DNA of 15,551 bases from CAYUBI01 sp964443005 (GCA_964443005.1 CAYUBI010000057.1:1-15551); one strand, 5' to 3'. Shown: positions 7,127 to 15,355, numbered from the stretch's first letter. Notes: generated by a model from the sequence alone, not told the origin. Numbers and translations are program-made.

Positions 7127-8172
7127 TATAACAACTCCGGGTGGCTTTCTTTGAGATGCTCAACAATTTCGCGTACTTTTTGCGAGTCATTTTGATTGCA
7201 AATCATTAATGCATCTGGCGTTTGAACTGCAATAAGATTATGAACTCCAATAAGTACTGTAAACTTTTTACCTGTTGATATGATATTGTTTGTCGCATCT
7301 AAGGCTAATAATTCACAGTCCGAAACATTGCCATTATTATCTTGAGCTTTAATTTCTTTTAATGAAAGCCAGCTACCAACGTCGTTCCAGCCAATATCCA
7401 TTGGAATTAGGCCAATTCGGTGTGTTTTTTCCATAACAGCATAGTCAATGGAAATAGATTCTAGCTCTGGATAAAAAGCTTTTAAACTGATAGGTGAAAA
7501 GTCTTCTTTTGCAATTTGTTCGATATCTCGAATAATGTCAGGAATGAATCGATTTGCTTCTTCCAAAAACACGCGATTTTTAAAAATGAACATGCCTGCA
7601 TTCCAATAATAGTCGCCTTTTTCAACATATGATTTTGCTGTAAGGCGATCTGGTTTTTCACAAAATGCGGTGACTGAATAGTAGCCATTTTTTGGCTTTC
7701 CGCAAGCAATATAACCAAAGCCTGTTTCCGGATAGGTTGGTTTAATTCCCAATGTTAATAAAACATCATAATTCATTGCAACATCTGCAGCTTGTTGAAG
7801 TACACGTCGAAATTCATCTTCTCGACGAATGTAATGATCTGCTGGTAATACAATTGTGATATCATCTGGATCATTATGAAAAGCTACACCTAACGCAATT
7901 GCTGCAGCAGTGTTTCGACCTACAGGTTCAATTACCAGCTTTATTCCAGAAGCACCAGCTAATCCATCGAGTTCTGCGTTCAGTCCTTTTTCTTGTTTAA
8001 TTCCGCCAATAACCAGAATGTTTTTAGGATCAGTCATGGGCAATATACGTTCAATAGTATTTGCTAGCATACTTTTTTCGTTAACTATAGGTAATAGTTG
8101 TTTGGGGTGTGCAGCACGGCTCGCAGGCCAAAACCGAGAACCTACGCCACCAGCTAAAATAATGAATTTCAT
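7126..8172 (-). CDS. manC: Mannose-1-phosphate guanylyltransferase
   Basis: Makes GDP-mannose from mannose-1-phosphate and GTP, feeding surface polysaccharide or glycan synthesis in the cytoplasm. Seen in 348 residues: nucleotide-binding LAGGVGSRFWPASR (6-19) with the following PKQ, EPVGRNTAAAI (82-92), metal/nucleotide site LPADH (109-113), PETGFGYI (148-155), sugar-phosphate motif FCEKPD (170-175), WNAGMF (190-195), SIDYAVMEK (241-249) and WNDVGSW (262-268). Length fits the stand-alone enzyme without the fused phosphomannose isomerase domain. The start ATG overlaps the stop of fliN (ATGA), tying its translation to the flagellar genes; a role in flagellar or surface glycosylation is possible but unsupported by sequence. 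Confidence 0.93.
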   Translation of the reverse strand: MKFIILAGGVGSRFWPASRAAHPKQLLPIVNEKSMLANTIERILPMTDPKNILVIGGIKQEKGLNAELDGLAGASGIKLVIEPVGRNTAAAIALGVAFHNDPDDITIVLPADHYIRREDEFRRVLQQAADVAMNYDVLLTLGIKPTYPETGFGYIACGKPKNGYYSVTAFCEKPDRLTAKSYVEKGDYYWNAGMFIFKNRVFLEEANRFIPDIIRDIEQIAKEDFSPISLKAFYPELESISIDYAVMEKTHRIGLIPMDIGWNDVGSWLSLKEIKAQDNNGNVSDCELLALDATNNIISTGKKFTVLIGVHNLIAVQTPDALMICNQNDSQKVREIVEHLKESHPELL

Positions 8173-9206
8173 TTTACAGATACAATCTCCTTAATGCGAA
8201 TTCCATAATGTTGATCGACAACAACAACTTCGCCAAGTGCAACAGTTTGATCATTTACTTTTACAGGTAGTAATTCGCCAGTTATTTTATCAAGTTCAAT
8301 AATGGATCCTTCAGATAATGCATAAATATCTTTTAATGATATGGTTGCATCGCCTAATTCAACTGTAATTTTAACAGGGATATTTACAAACATGTCAATG
8401 TCAAAGCGTTTGCCTGCAATTTGTTCTTCAAGAGAAGGGAATTCTAGTCTAGATACATCAATTAATTCCTCATCATCCAACGTATCCGTAGAGGAAGAAG
8501 AATAGGCTGAAGTTTTTGAATTATCAAAGATGTCGTCGTCCATATTGGGCTCGTTTATTTCAAGTTCGGGTGATGAGGATGCTTTAATTTTTTGTGCTGG
8601 TGAAGGCGTTGTGTGTTTAATTGATGTTGATTTTTCTGGCTGATTTATTGGACGTGATTGCGCGGGTTTTAATGTTTCAGGGTTTGTTGCGAATTCGGGT
8701 GTATCAAATAATCCTAATTCTGTAGAGAAATCTGCAGAATTAGCTGCAAATTCTGCAGTAGGTTGGGTTACTGGATTTGCTAGTGCTGCATCGTCATCAA
8801 AGGGTTTAAATGCTATATCGTCTGTAAATCCAAGATCAAAATCATCAATAGAACTTTTTTTATATACTTTAGGCGTTTCTTCGCGTGCTCGCTCAGTATC
8901 AAGTTGCATTTTTTCCATTGCTATTTCTTCCGGAGAAGGGCCAATATCCAAATTAATATCTGACAGAAATGGGTTTTCATCTATTGGAGCTGAGAGGTTA
9001 TTATCATTTTCGGATAAGGGTGTTGACAATTCAACAAGAGGATCTGGATCCAATGAAAAAGTGTCGTCTGCTATTTCTTCAAACGGCTCATTCTTTTGAA
9101 CTTTTTCTTTTTTAGGTTTTCTTTTTGATTTTGCAGTTTCTACAGGTTCTCCTGCATCAATAGCAAATTCTTTTTCAATTAAATCTTTTAAGTCGTCGTC
9201 TGTCAT
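8169..9206 (-). CDS. fliN: Flagellar motor switch protein FliN-type, with long disordered N-terminal extension
   Basis: Component of the flagellar C-ring at the cytoplasmic base of the motor. Only the C-terminal SpoA domain (about 272-343) is recognisable: FVNIPVKITVELGDATISL, LSEGSIIELDK and the closing GEVVVVDQHYGIRI are classic FliN pattern. The first 270 residues are low-complexity, rich in D, E, S, P and T, with a lysine-rich patch (27-38) and repeated acidic-aromatic clusters (for example DDFDLGF at 121-127, TELGLFDTPEF at 162-172, DDDIFD at 223-228). FliN is usually 80-140 residues; 345 is far longer, and I see no CheC domain as in FliY. The N-terminus MTDDDLKDLI resembles the CheY-binding LSQDEIDALL peptide of FliM/FliY. 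Strong AAGGAG site 8 bases before the ATG, 18 bases after fliM. FliN assignment is firm; the extension's function is unknown. Confidence 0.88.
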   Translation of the reverse strand: MTDDDLKDLIEKEFAIDAGEPVETAKSKRKPKKEKVQKNEPFEEIADDTFSLDPDPLVELSTPLSENDNNLSAPIDENPFLSDINLDIGPSPEEIAMEKMQLDTERAREETPKVYKKSSIDDFDLGFTDDIAFKPFDDDAALANPVTQPTAEFAANSADFSTELGLFDTPEFATNPETLKPAQSRPINQPEKSTSIKHTTPSPAQKIKASSSPELEINEPNMDDDIFDNSKTSAYSSSSTDTLDDEELIDVSRLEFPSLEEQIAGKRFDIDMFVNIPVKITVELGDATISLKDIYALSEGSIIELDKITGELLPVKVNDQTVALGEVVVVDQHYGIRIKEIVSVK

Positions 9207-9224
9207 ACACCTCTCTCCTTTGGT

Positions 9225-10292
9225 TTATCGTTCATCCCATTGAATGTCATTGTCATCGTCTAAACTTTCAATATCTGAAAATATGTCGTCGTTTGCTTCA
9301 ATTGTTTTTTCGGATGCAAGTGTCTTTTCATGATTTTGTGACATTTGTTCGACATCATCTTCAGAAAACAAATTTTCGTCTAAATCATTTTCAAGTATTC
9401 TTTCATTTAGTTTGACTGCCATATACTGTTTATGTCGTCCAAGTTTGCCGCGAAACTGTAATTCTGATCCAATTTTTATGATAATTGGATCTGCTACACG
9501 TTTAGAAAGTTTAATAACATCGCCTTCTTGCATTGTTAATAAATCTTGCAACGTAATGGTTGCATCCCCTAAAATAGCATTGGCTTTCATTAGGATTTTT
9601 TTTTGCACTGAGGGCCGTAATTTAATTGTTGGTTTGCCATCATATAAGGGAATATGTTGTTCGAATTCTGCTAAACTTTTCCGATTAAAAGCAAGTGACA
9701 GTTTTCCGATTTCCGAATTGCTGATACGTACAGCACATGAAAATTCATAATATCCTTCGTTTGCGCTAATCATTGAATTGTTTTCAGCATAACCGACTGT
9801 TTTATCTGCTATAAAATTGTTGGGTACAAAGCCTGCACGTTGTCCAATTAGCGCCCACATTTCATCCAAGAAAATGTCAGTCATTTCTAAATCAACAGAA
9901 GATAAATCACTGAGTACGGATTCACCTAATATTTTGCTTAAGAAAACAAGTGCTAAATGTTTCTCAATGTAAAGTGCATAGGTTAGCCGCGATGACGATC
10001 GCCGAGATATCAGAAATTGTTTTTCATGTTCTGCATTAAATGAACAAAATTCTTGCTGAATAAATGAAAAAGCATGTTTTTCAATGCTAACTGAAAATTT
10101 TTCTTCACATTGACCTAGCAGAAAATCAAGAACTCGTTGCAGCTTTGTACAAATTAACTGATAGCTGTCATGGCCAATAACTTCAAATCGTGGAACACCA
10201 GATGATGCATGTGGTGCATCCGGTTGAAAACGATACCATTCGCCCATTTTAGGTGGAAGCGCAATGGTTGATGTAATGCCATCGTGTTGCAT
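9225..10292 (-). CDS. fliM: Flagellar motor switch protein FliM-type, divergent
   Basis: C-ring protein connecting the FliG/FliN rings and receiving CheY-P. Seen in 355 residues: a CheC-like middle domain (about 36-215), with SRLTYALYIEKHLALVFLSK followed by LEMTDIFLDEMWALIG, and a SpoA domain (about 227-296: RPSVQKKILMKANAILGDATITL, then QEGDVIKLSKR). The usual FliM N-terminal CheY-binding peptide is absent: the protein begins MQHDGITSTIALPPK. The FGGxG-type loop that contacts FliG is replaced by ILGES (121-125). An acidic tail follows the SpoA domain (300-355) and contains LFSEDDVEQM (308-317), closely resembling the missing peptide. Gene order hook protein, FliM, FliN supports the call. 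The ATG lies 7 bases after the flgE stop with a weak ribosome site, so coupling is likely. Alternative: a FliY-like or merged switch protein. Confidence 0.82.
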   Translation of the reverse strand: MQHDGITSTIALPPKMGEWYRFQPDAPHASSGVPRFEVIGHDSYQLICTKLQRVLDFLLGQCEEKFSVSIEKHAFSFIQQEFCSFNAEHEKQFLISRRSSSRLTYALYIEKHLALVFLSKILGESVLSDLSSVDLEMTDIFLDEMWALIGQRAGFVPNNFIADKTVGYAENNSMISANEGYYEFSCAVRISNSEIGKLSLAFNRKSLAEFEQHIPLYDGKPTIKLRPSVQKKILMKANAILGDATITLQDLLTMQEGDVIKLSKRVADPIIIKIGSELQFRGKLGRHKQYMAVKLNERILENDLDENLFSEDDVEQMSQNHEKTLASEKTIEANDDIFSDIESLDDDNDIQWDER

Positions 10293-10299
10293 CCGCTAC

Positions 10300-11154
10300 T
10301 TAGCCGCCAATTTTCTGAATCACACTTTGAATTTGTTCACTTGCGATTTTAATGGCTGTTAATGAAGCAGACATAGCACGTTGAACTTCAATTGCGTCAA
10401 CTGTTTCACCAATAAAAAAGACGTTTGATTTTTCAATAGCTTGAGACCGCACTTCGCCATATATGCCTGTGCCTGGAGCACCTGGATTAAACTGGATTCC
10501 TGCAGAAGGAGTTGGCACAAAGGTCGTGCCATCATGCTGGACTAATCCTGATTTGTTTGGAAAGTCTGTTAAAGCTATTTGATACAAAAAGGGTTGTTTT
10601 CCTGTTTTGTCTGTATCTGCATAATTGTCTACAAGAATTCCAAGAGAGCCATTCGCTTGCCATCCAATATCTGTTCGTGATCCAATATTCATGGGTGTTG
10701 GCGATGCAGTATTAAAGGTAGTTCCGTCATCATTTGCTTTGTAACCATATAGTTGCCTGCCACTACTATCTAAAACATTTCCGTTTCCATCAAGCTTAAA
10801 GTTTCCAGCACGTGTGTAATAAAAAGTTTTTCCTTGGTCTGGGGATACCATAAAAAGACCATTTCCAATAACTGCTGCGTCTAATGTAGAGCCTTGGCCA
10901 ATATCGCCCTGCGAGAAATCAACATTCACACCGCCTAAAGCCACGCTAGGGCCTAGCTGTAGTGGATTTGTTCCGCCAAATGAGGAATCGCCTGCAGAGC
11001 CACCTTGTAATACTTGATTGAAAATGGTTTTAAAGGAATATTTTAGAGTTTTGTATCCAACAGTGTCCATATTTCCCATGTTTGAGGTTTGCGCACGTAA
11101 CGCTTGTTCAAACGCCATCATTGCGTTTTTGCTGCTTTGCATAATGTCTAGCAT
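10300..11154 (-). CDS. flgE: Flagellar hook protein FlgE-type (FlgE/F/G family)
   Basis: Axial flagellar protein, exported through the flagellar secretion apparatus to build the hook or distal rod. Seen in 284 residues: N-terminal rod signature NMGNMDTVGYK (25-35; canonical NNIANVNTTGFK), GGTNPLQLGPSV (60-71) and VNVDFSQGDIGQG (76-88) typical of FlgE, central IGNGLFMV...FYYTRAGNFKLDGNGNVLDSSG split over 96-132, and a C-terminal helix with EKSNVFFIGETVDAIEVQRA (241-260). The last motif normally reads QRAYQAN; here it is QRAMSAS. The size resembles short Gram-positive hook proteins or FlgG rather than the approximately 400-residue enteric FlgE, so it could be FlgG, but GGTNP and its place right after fliK and flgD favour FlgE. 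The ATG is 12 bases after flgD with a strong AAGGGGG site. Confidence 0.85.
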   Translation of the reverse strand: MLDIMQSSKNAMMAFEQALRAQTSNMGNMDTVGYKTLKYSFKTIFNQVLQGGSAGDSSFGGTNPLQLGPSVALGGVNVDFSQGDIGQGSTLDAAVIGNGLFMVSPDQGKTFYYTRAGNFKLDGNGNVLDSSGRQLYGYKANDDGTTFNTASPTPMNIGSRTDIGWQANGSLGILVDNYADTDKTGKQPFLYQIALTDFPNKSGLVQHDGTTFVPTPSAGIQFNPGAPGTGIYGEVRSQAIEKSNVFFIGETVDAIEVQRAMSASLTAIKIASEQIQSVIQKIGG

Positions 11155-11161
11155 ACAATAG

Positions 11162-11168
11162 CCCCCTT
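11162..11168 (-). promoter_or_regulatory. Shine-Dalgarno site of flgE
   Basis: AAGGGGG on the minus strand, 7 bases before the flgE ATG and overlapping the TAA of flgD. One of the strongest sites in the flagellar group, consistent with high demand for the hook protein. Confidence 0.75.
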
Positions 11169-11667
11169 ATGTTTTTTGTGATATTCCAACTATGTCGTTA
11201 ATGGAGTATTGTTTGCCATTTGAAACCAAATAAATCTGACCATTATTCACCACGACTTTTTCAACGAGAATGTCTATATTTTCTTTACCGTTTTTGATGG
11301 TTACATTTTTGTCTACTAAATTTGATCCTTGATTTAAACTTTCGTATAATTTCATTTGATTATAATACTGACTTGCACTACTTAATGAAAACATATCCAG
11401 TCCGCTAGATGAACTGCTTGTTAAAGATTGGGAGCCTGACATAAAATCCATACCAAAAAAATCATCGCTGCTTGTACTACTTGAATTAGTGTCACTGACA
11501 TTAGCACTAGCTAAAAGACTTTCTAGAATTAATGAAAAGTTTTGTTCGATGCCTAATCGTGCAGTGTCTGAATCTTGCAATGACCCATTTGCAGATAAGG
11601 TATTTTGATTTTGCCGCTGATAAATATTTAGATAATTTTTATAGTAATCAGTAATTGCATCACCCAT
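11167..11667 (-). CDS. flgD: Flagellar hook-assembly (cap) protein FlgD-type, degenerate N-terminus
   Basis: Probable scaffold that caps the growing hook. Seen in 166 residues: the C-terminal half fits short FlgD proteins (SASQYYNQMKLYESLNQGSNLVDKNVTI split over 97-124, followed by VEKVVVNNGQIYLVSNGKQYSINDIVGI, 135-162). The family's N-terminal block with QLxxQDPxxP is not found; only a weak echo remains (QNFSLILESLLAS, 42-54). A serine-rich stretch (57-98) separates the two parts, and there is no fibronectin/Ig insertion as in long FlgD. The call therefore leans on the C-terminal pattern and on the fliK-flgD-flgE order. The ATG overlaps the end of fliK by 8 bases; a GGAGGTG site lies 10 bases upstream. 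Confidence 0.75.
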   Translation of the reverse strand: MGDAITDYYKNYLNIYQRQNQNTLSANGSLQDSDTARLGIEQNFSLILESLLASANVSDTNSSSTSSDDFFGMDFMSGSQSLTSSSSSGLDMFSLSSASQYYNQMKLYESLNQGSNLVDKNVTIKNGKENIDILVEKVVVNNGQIYLVSNGKQYSINDIVGISQKT

Positions 11668-12373
11668 GATTAATTTTCACCTCCACATTATTAAACGATG
11701 TAAATAACCGTTTGATCACATCTTTGTGTGTTTGTAGATATTGAGCCACATCTGAACGTGCATAAATTTCTATTGTTAACGTATCATCATTCATGTCCAA
11801 AGTCAACTGAATTGGGCCTAAATCCTCGGGTTCCATAGAGAATTGAATGCGGTAAAGACCATTTTTTCTGGTCACCATGTAGCGAATAATATCATGAACG
11901 ATAGTTTCGACTTGAGGTGCTATTTGTGCAAAAAGGATAACTGGATTCAGCAATTTGGTTTCTGACACTGGTGGTGCTAATTGTTGTTGATTAATAATAA
12001 CGTGAACTGGTAATGCATAGCGATAAGCAAAAGGTTCGGTTAGTTGCATTGTTTTGGCTGGGCTTGTGGGTGCATTGGTAACGTGTGATAGTGTGGGTGC
12101 ACTTAACTGTGAATTGATTGTTGGTTGTGGCGTTGGTAGCGGTTTTTGTGTTGATATTTGTGTGGATAAGTCATTATATCGATTATTATCCATGGGATTA
12201 GTTTTTGTTGGAGTGGGTGCTTGAGCTAATGGCTCCGTGCGTTCTAAGTTTGCTTTTTTTAGTTCGTCCTCAAATGAAGAAGAGGACGAAGCTTGAAAAA
12301 ATTGATTAACGTAATTGCCCCATTTTGACTGAACTAATTGATTAAACAGATCACCTGCCCATGAAGATGTCAA
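11660..12373 (-). CDS. fliK: Flagellar hook-length control protein FliK-type
   Basis: Exported ruler protein that measures hook length and switches export specificity. Seen in 237 residues: a low-complexity proline/threonine-rich centre (about 48-110), as expected for the ruler part, and a C-terminal FliK domain (about 165-235) with FSMEPEDLGPIQLTLD (178-193), matching the family L-x-P-x-x-LG-x-V-x-V-x-L pattern, then IEIYARSDVAQYLQTH. It is shorter than most FliK proteins (about 375 or more), so either the ruler is short or measurement differs. The start is TTG at 12373, overlapping the ndk stop as TTGA; an in-frame TAA lies a few codons upstream and the next ATG is at residue 61, so TTG is the only reasonable full-length start. 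Proximity to flgD and flgE supports the function. Confidence 0.82.
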   Translation of the reverse strand: MTSSWAGDLFNQLVQSKWGNYVNQFFQASSSSSFEDELKKANLERTEPLAQAPTPTKTNPMDNNRYNDLSTQISTQKPLPTPQPTINSQLSAPTLSHVTNAPTSPAKTMQLTEPFAYRYALPVHVIINQQQLAPPVSETKLLNPVILFAQIAPQVETIVHDIIRYMVTRKNGLYRIQFSMEPEDLGPIQLTLDMNDDTLTIEIYARSDVAQYLQTHKDVIKRLFTSFNNVEVKINHG

Positions 12374-12780
12374 TCCACATCGCCAAAGAAATTATAAATT
12401 TCTCGCTTTGCAGAATCAGGAGAATCTGATGAATGAATGATGTTGCGTGAAGTCATTGTAGCAAAATCTCCACGAATGGTTCCAGGCGTTGAATGTGCCG
12501 GATTTGTATCTCCACACATGGTGCGTATATCTGAAATTGCTTCTTCGCCTTCAATAACAATAATAACTGACGGCGTAGATGTAATAAATTTAATTAATCC
12601 ATCAAAAAATGGCTTGCCTACGTGTTCTTGGTAGTGTCGCTCTGCAAGTTCTTGTGAAATAGTTATTAAATGCATGCGTCGGATTGTAAGGCCTCGGTCT
12701 TCAAATCTGGATAAAATTCGTCCAATTAATCTGCGTTCTACTGCATCGGGTTTAATAATAACAAAGCTTCGTTCAATCAT
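12370..12780 (-). CDS. ndk: Nucleoside-diphosphate kinase
   Basis: Cytoplasmic enzyme that balances nucleoside triphosphates by transferring phosphate from ATP to NDPs through a phosphohistidine. Seen in 136 residues, normal bacterial length: FVIIKPDAV (6-14), GKPFFDGLI (55-63), the nucleotide-binding GDTNPAHSTPGTIRGDF (90-106) and the active-site NIIHSSDS (113-120) with catalytic H116. A strong AAGGAG site lies 7 bases upstream, formed by the last Lys/Gly/Glu codons of argH, whose stop overlaps this ATG (ATGA). It bridges the arginine genes and the flagellar set, to which it has no obvious functional tie. Confidence 0.97.
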   Translation of the reverse strand: MIERSFVIIKPDAVERRLIGRILSRFEDRGLTIRRMHLITISQELAERHYQEHVGKPFFDGLIKFITSTPSVIIVIEGEEAISDIRTMCGDTNPAHSTPGTIRGDFATMTSRNIIHSSDSPDSAKREIYNFFGDVD

Positions 12781-14150
12781 TTTTTTTCTCCTTTTTTTGC
12801 TTTTTCTAGTTGATATTCAACTTGATTGGGTGCTGTGCCACCCATAACATTCCGACGATTTAAACTATGTTCCAGTGTCAGATAAGTCATGACATCTGTT
12901 TCAATAGCAGGACAAAGGGCTTTCATTTCATCAAGAGTTAAATCAACTAGATCTTTTCCGTGTTGAAGGGCATAAGCTACGATTTTTCCTGTAAAACAAT
13001 GCGCATCTCGAAAAGGAACCCTTTTTTCAACTAAATAATCGGCTAAATCTGTTGCAAGAATACAATCTCCATTAGCCATTGCAAGCATTTGCTCCTCATT
13101 TACATGAATAGATGCAAGCATTTCTGTTAAAATACGTAGTGTTGATGTTGTTGTATCAAGAGTGTCAAATAATGCTTCTTTATCTTCTTGCAAGTCGCGA
13201 TTATAAGTAAGTGGAAGTCCTTTGAGTAGAGTTAATAAGCTCATCAAATTGCCATAAACGCGGCCAGTTTTTCCTCTGGCTAACTCTGCAATATCAGGAT
13301 TTTTCTTTTGTGGCATAATAGATGAGCCAGTTGTAAATTCATCACCGATTTCAATCCATCGAAATCCAGCACTGGAAAATAGAATTAAGTCTTCGCACAG
13401 CCGTGAAATATGCATCATAATCATGGAACATGTATACGCAATATCACAGGCAAAGTCACGATCACTGACTGCATCCATGGAGTTCTGACTGATGGAATCA
13501 AAGCCAAGTTCATTTGCCATACTTAAGCGATCAATAGGGTAAGCAGTTCCTGCTAAAGCAGCTGACCCCAGAGGCATGACATTAATCCTGGTTTTTGCAT
13601 TTAGCAACCGAGCTTGATCGCGATTAAACATTTCATAAAATGCCAAAATATAATGCGAAAATAAGACAGGCTGGGCTTTTTGTAAATGCGTGAACCCTGG
13701 CATGATCGCTTGCTTGTGACGATCTGCAATTATGACTAGTTGTTTCATTAGGTTTTCAAGATGGCTGTCTAACAAGTCACAGGCAGCTCTGCAGTATAAG
13801 CGTAAATCTGTTGATACTTGATCATTGCGGCTGCGCCCAGTGTGAAGTTTTTTCCCAAGTTCCCCGCATTTTTGAGTTAATAGCATTTCAATATTCATAT
13901 GGATATCTTCTAGTTTTGGGTCTAAACTAACTGTGTTATTGCTAAAATCTTCACGAATTTGCTCTAAGGCTGCAACTAGTTGTTCTGATTCTGGTGAACT
14001 AAGAATTTTCGCTTTTTCAAGCCCATGAACATGAGCAATTGAGCCATTAATGTCAAATTCCCATAAACGTTGATCAAAGGAAAGAGATTCGGTATACTGT
14101 TCTAGTAATTCGTGACTAGATTGGTTAAAACGTCCGCCCCATAATTTCAT
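12777..14150 (-). CDS. argH: Argininosuccinate lyase
   Basis: Last step of arginine synthesis: cleaves argininosuccinate to arginine and fumarate; homotetramer in the cytoplasm. Seen in 457 residues, the usual length: N-terminal KLWGGRF (2-8), HTGRSRNDQ (103-111), PGFTHLQKAQP (151-161) and the fumarase/aspartase superfamily signature GSSIMPQKKNPD (275-286). Nothing is missing. The ATG overlaps the argG stop by four bases (ATGA), so argG and argH are coupled. The C-terminal KKGEKK codons double as the ribosome site of ndk. Confidence 0.97.
   Translation of the reverse strand: MKLWGGRFNQSSHELLEQYTESLSFDQRLWEFDINGSIAHVHGLEKAKILSSPESEQLVAALEQIREDFSNNTVSLDPKLEDIHMNIEMLLTQKCGELGKKLHTGRSRNDQVSTDLRLYCRAACDLLDSHLENLMKQLVIIADRHKQAIMPGFTHLQKAQPVLFSHYILAFYEMFNRDQARLLNAKTRINVMPLGSAALAGTAYPIDRLSMANELGFDSISQNSMDAVSDRDFACDIAYTCSMIMMHISRLCEDLILFSSAGFRWIEIGDEFTTGSSIMPQKKNPDIAELARGKTGRVYGNLMSLLTLLKGLPLTYNRDLQEDKEALFDTLDTTTSTLRILTEMLASIHVNEEQMLAMANGDCILATDLADYLVEKRVPFRDAHCFTGKIVAYALQHGKDLVDLTLDEMKALCPAIETDVMTYLTLEHSLNRRNVMGGTAPNQVEYQLEKAKKGEKK
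12788..12793 (-). promoter_or_regulatory. Shine-Dalgarno site of ndk inside the argH 3' end
   Basis: AAGGAG on the minus strand, 7 bases before the ndk ATG. It is embedded in the Lys-Gly-Glu codons that end argH and flanked by runs of seven A on each side, so the two genes share these bases. Confidence 0.8.
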
Positions 14151-15349
14151 AATTGTGTTAGTGCCCTTACTTTAAAGGGTAATCCAAAAAGCTTAATAAA
14201 GCCAACTGCGTCTTTTTGATCGTAAATAGCATCTGGGCCAAATCCGCCTAAATCTTCTTTGTACATGGAATAGGGAGATTTGACGCCTGCCATTATTACG
14301 TTGCCTTTATAGAGTTTAATGCGAACATCACCTGTTACATACTTTTGCGTAGTTTTTACAAAGGCATCCAGAGCTTCGCGTAAAGGACAAAACCATTGAC
14401 CATTATAAACCAAGTCTGCATATTTAAGTGCAACTTGTTGTTTATAATGTGATGTTTCGCGATCTAGTACCAGTGACTCAAGTGCTTGATGCGCTGCGTA
14501 AAGTAATGTTCCACCTGGAGTTTCGTATACACCGCGAGATTTGATGCCAACTAATCGGTTTTCAACTAAATCAATGTGCCCAATGCCATGTTTCCCGCCC
14601 ATGATGTTGAGTTGAGTCAATAAATTAATCGGCGTTTGTTGGATTCCATTAACTGCAACTGGAATGCCAGATTTGAAGGAAATCATTACGTATTCAGCTG
14701 CGTCTGGCGTTTGTGCAATAGGTGTAGTCATTGACAAAAACGACGAATCTGGTTCTTTCCAAGGGTCTTCTAAAGCTCCGCCTTCATGACTAATATGCCA
14801 AATGTTGCGATCTTCGCTATAAATTTTTGTTTTTGAAACAGAAATAGGAATCTTTTTTTGTTGTGCATAATCTATAGCATCTTCTCTGCTTCGAATGGTC
14901 CATAAGGGATCTTTCCAAGGTGCAACGATTGTTAATTGAGGCGCAAGCGCCATGTAGGTTAGTTCAAAACGGACTTGGTCATTACCTTTGCCAGTAGCAC
15001 CATGAGCTACAGCATCAGCGCCTTCTGCTAGCGCAATTTCTACTTGGCGTTTAGCAATCAGTGGACGGGCAAACGAGGTTCCTAAAAGATATTTTCCTTC
15101 GTAAATAGCATTGGCTTGCAATGTTGGCCATATATAGTCCTCGATAAAAGGCTGAGTTAAATCTTCAATAATAATTTTTGACGCACCTGTGCTAATTGCT
15201 TTTTCTTCTAATCCCTCTAGTTCCAGACCTTGGCCAATGTTTGCGCAATATGCAATTACTTCACAGTGATACGTATCCTTTAACCATGGAATAATTACTG
15301 AGGTATCTAAGCCTCCAGAATACGCAAGTACTACTTTTTTAACTTTCAC
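14147..15349 (-). CDS. argG: Argininosuccinate synthase
   Basis: Joins citrulline and aspartate with ATP to form argininosuccinate, the penultimate arginine step. Seen in 400 residues: PP-loop AYSGGLDTS (9-17), YLLGTSFARP (87-96) and GATGKGNDQVRFE (117-129) lining the ATP/citrulline site, with normal family length. The start codon is GTG at 15349, with a strong AAAGGAG site 6 bases upstream; no better ATG exists nearby. It is the first gene of the run and lies behind the only recognisable promoter. No earlier arginine genes (argB, argC, argF) are in the window. Confidence 0.97.
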   Translation of the reverse strand: MKVKKVVLAYSGGLDTSVIIPWLKDTYHCEVIAYCANIGQGLELEGLEEKAISTGASKIIIEDLTQPFIEDYIWPTLQANAIYEGKYLLGTSFARPLIAKRQVEIALAEGADAVAHGATGKGNDQVRFELTYMALAPQLTIVAPWKDPLWTIRSREDAIDYAQQKKIPISVSKTKIYSEDRNIWHISHEGGALEDPWKEPDSSFLSMTTPIAQTPDAAEYVMISFKSGIPVAVNGIQQTPINLLTQLNIMGGKHGIGHIDLVENRLVGIKSRGVYETPGGTLLYAAHQALESLVLDRETSHYKQQVALKYADLVYNGQWFCPLREALDAFVKTTQKYVTGDVRIKLYKGNVIMAGVKSPYSMYKEDLGGFGPDAIYDQKDAVGFIKLFGLPFKVRALTQL

Positions 15350-15355
15350 TGTTAA

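Noticed and set aside
8500..9200. The low-complexity fliN extension as a possible frameshift or fusion of two genes.
   Set aside because: The frame is open throughout, amino-acid composition is consistently acidic and disordered-like, and a good ribosome site precedes the single ATG.
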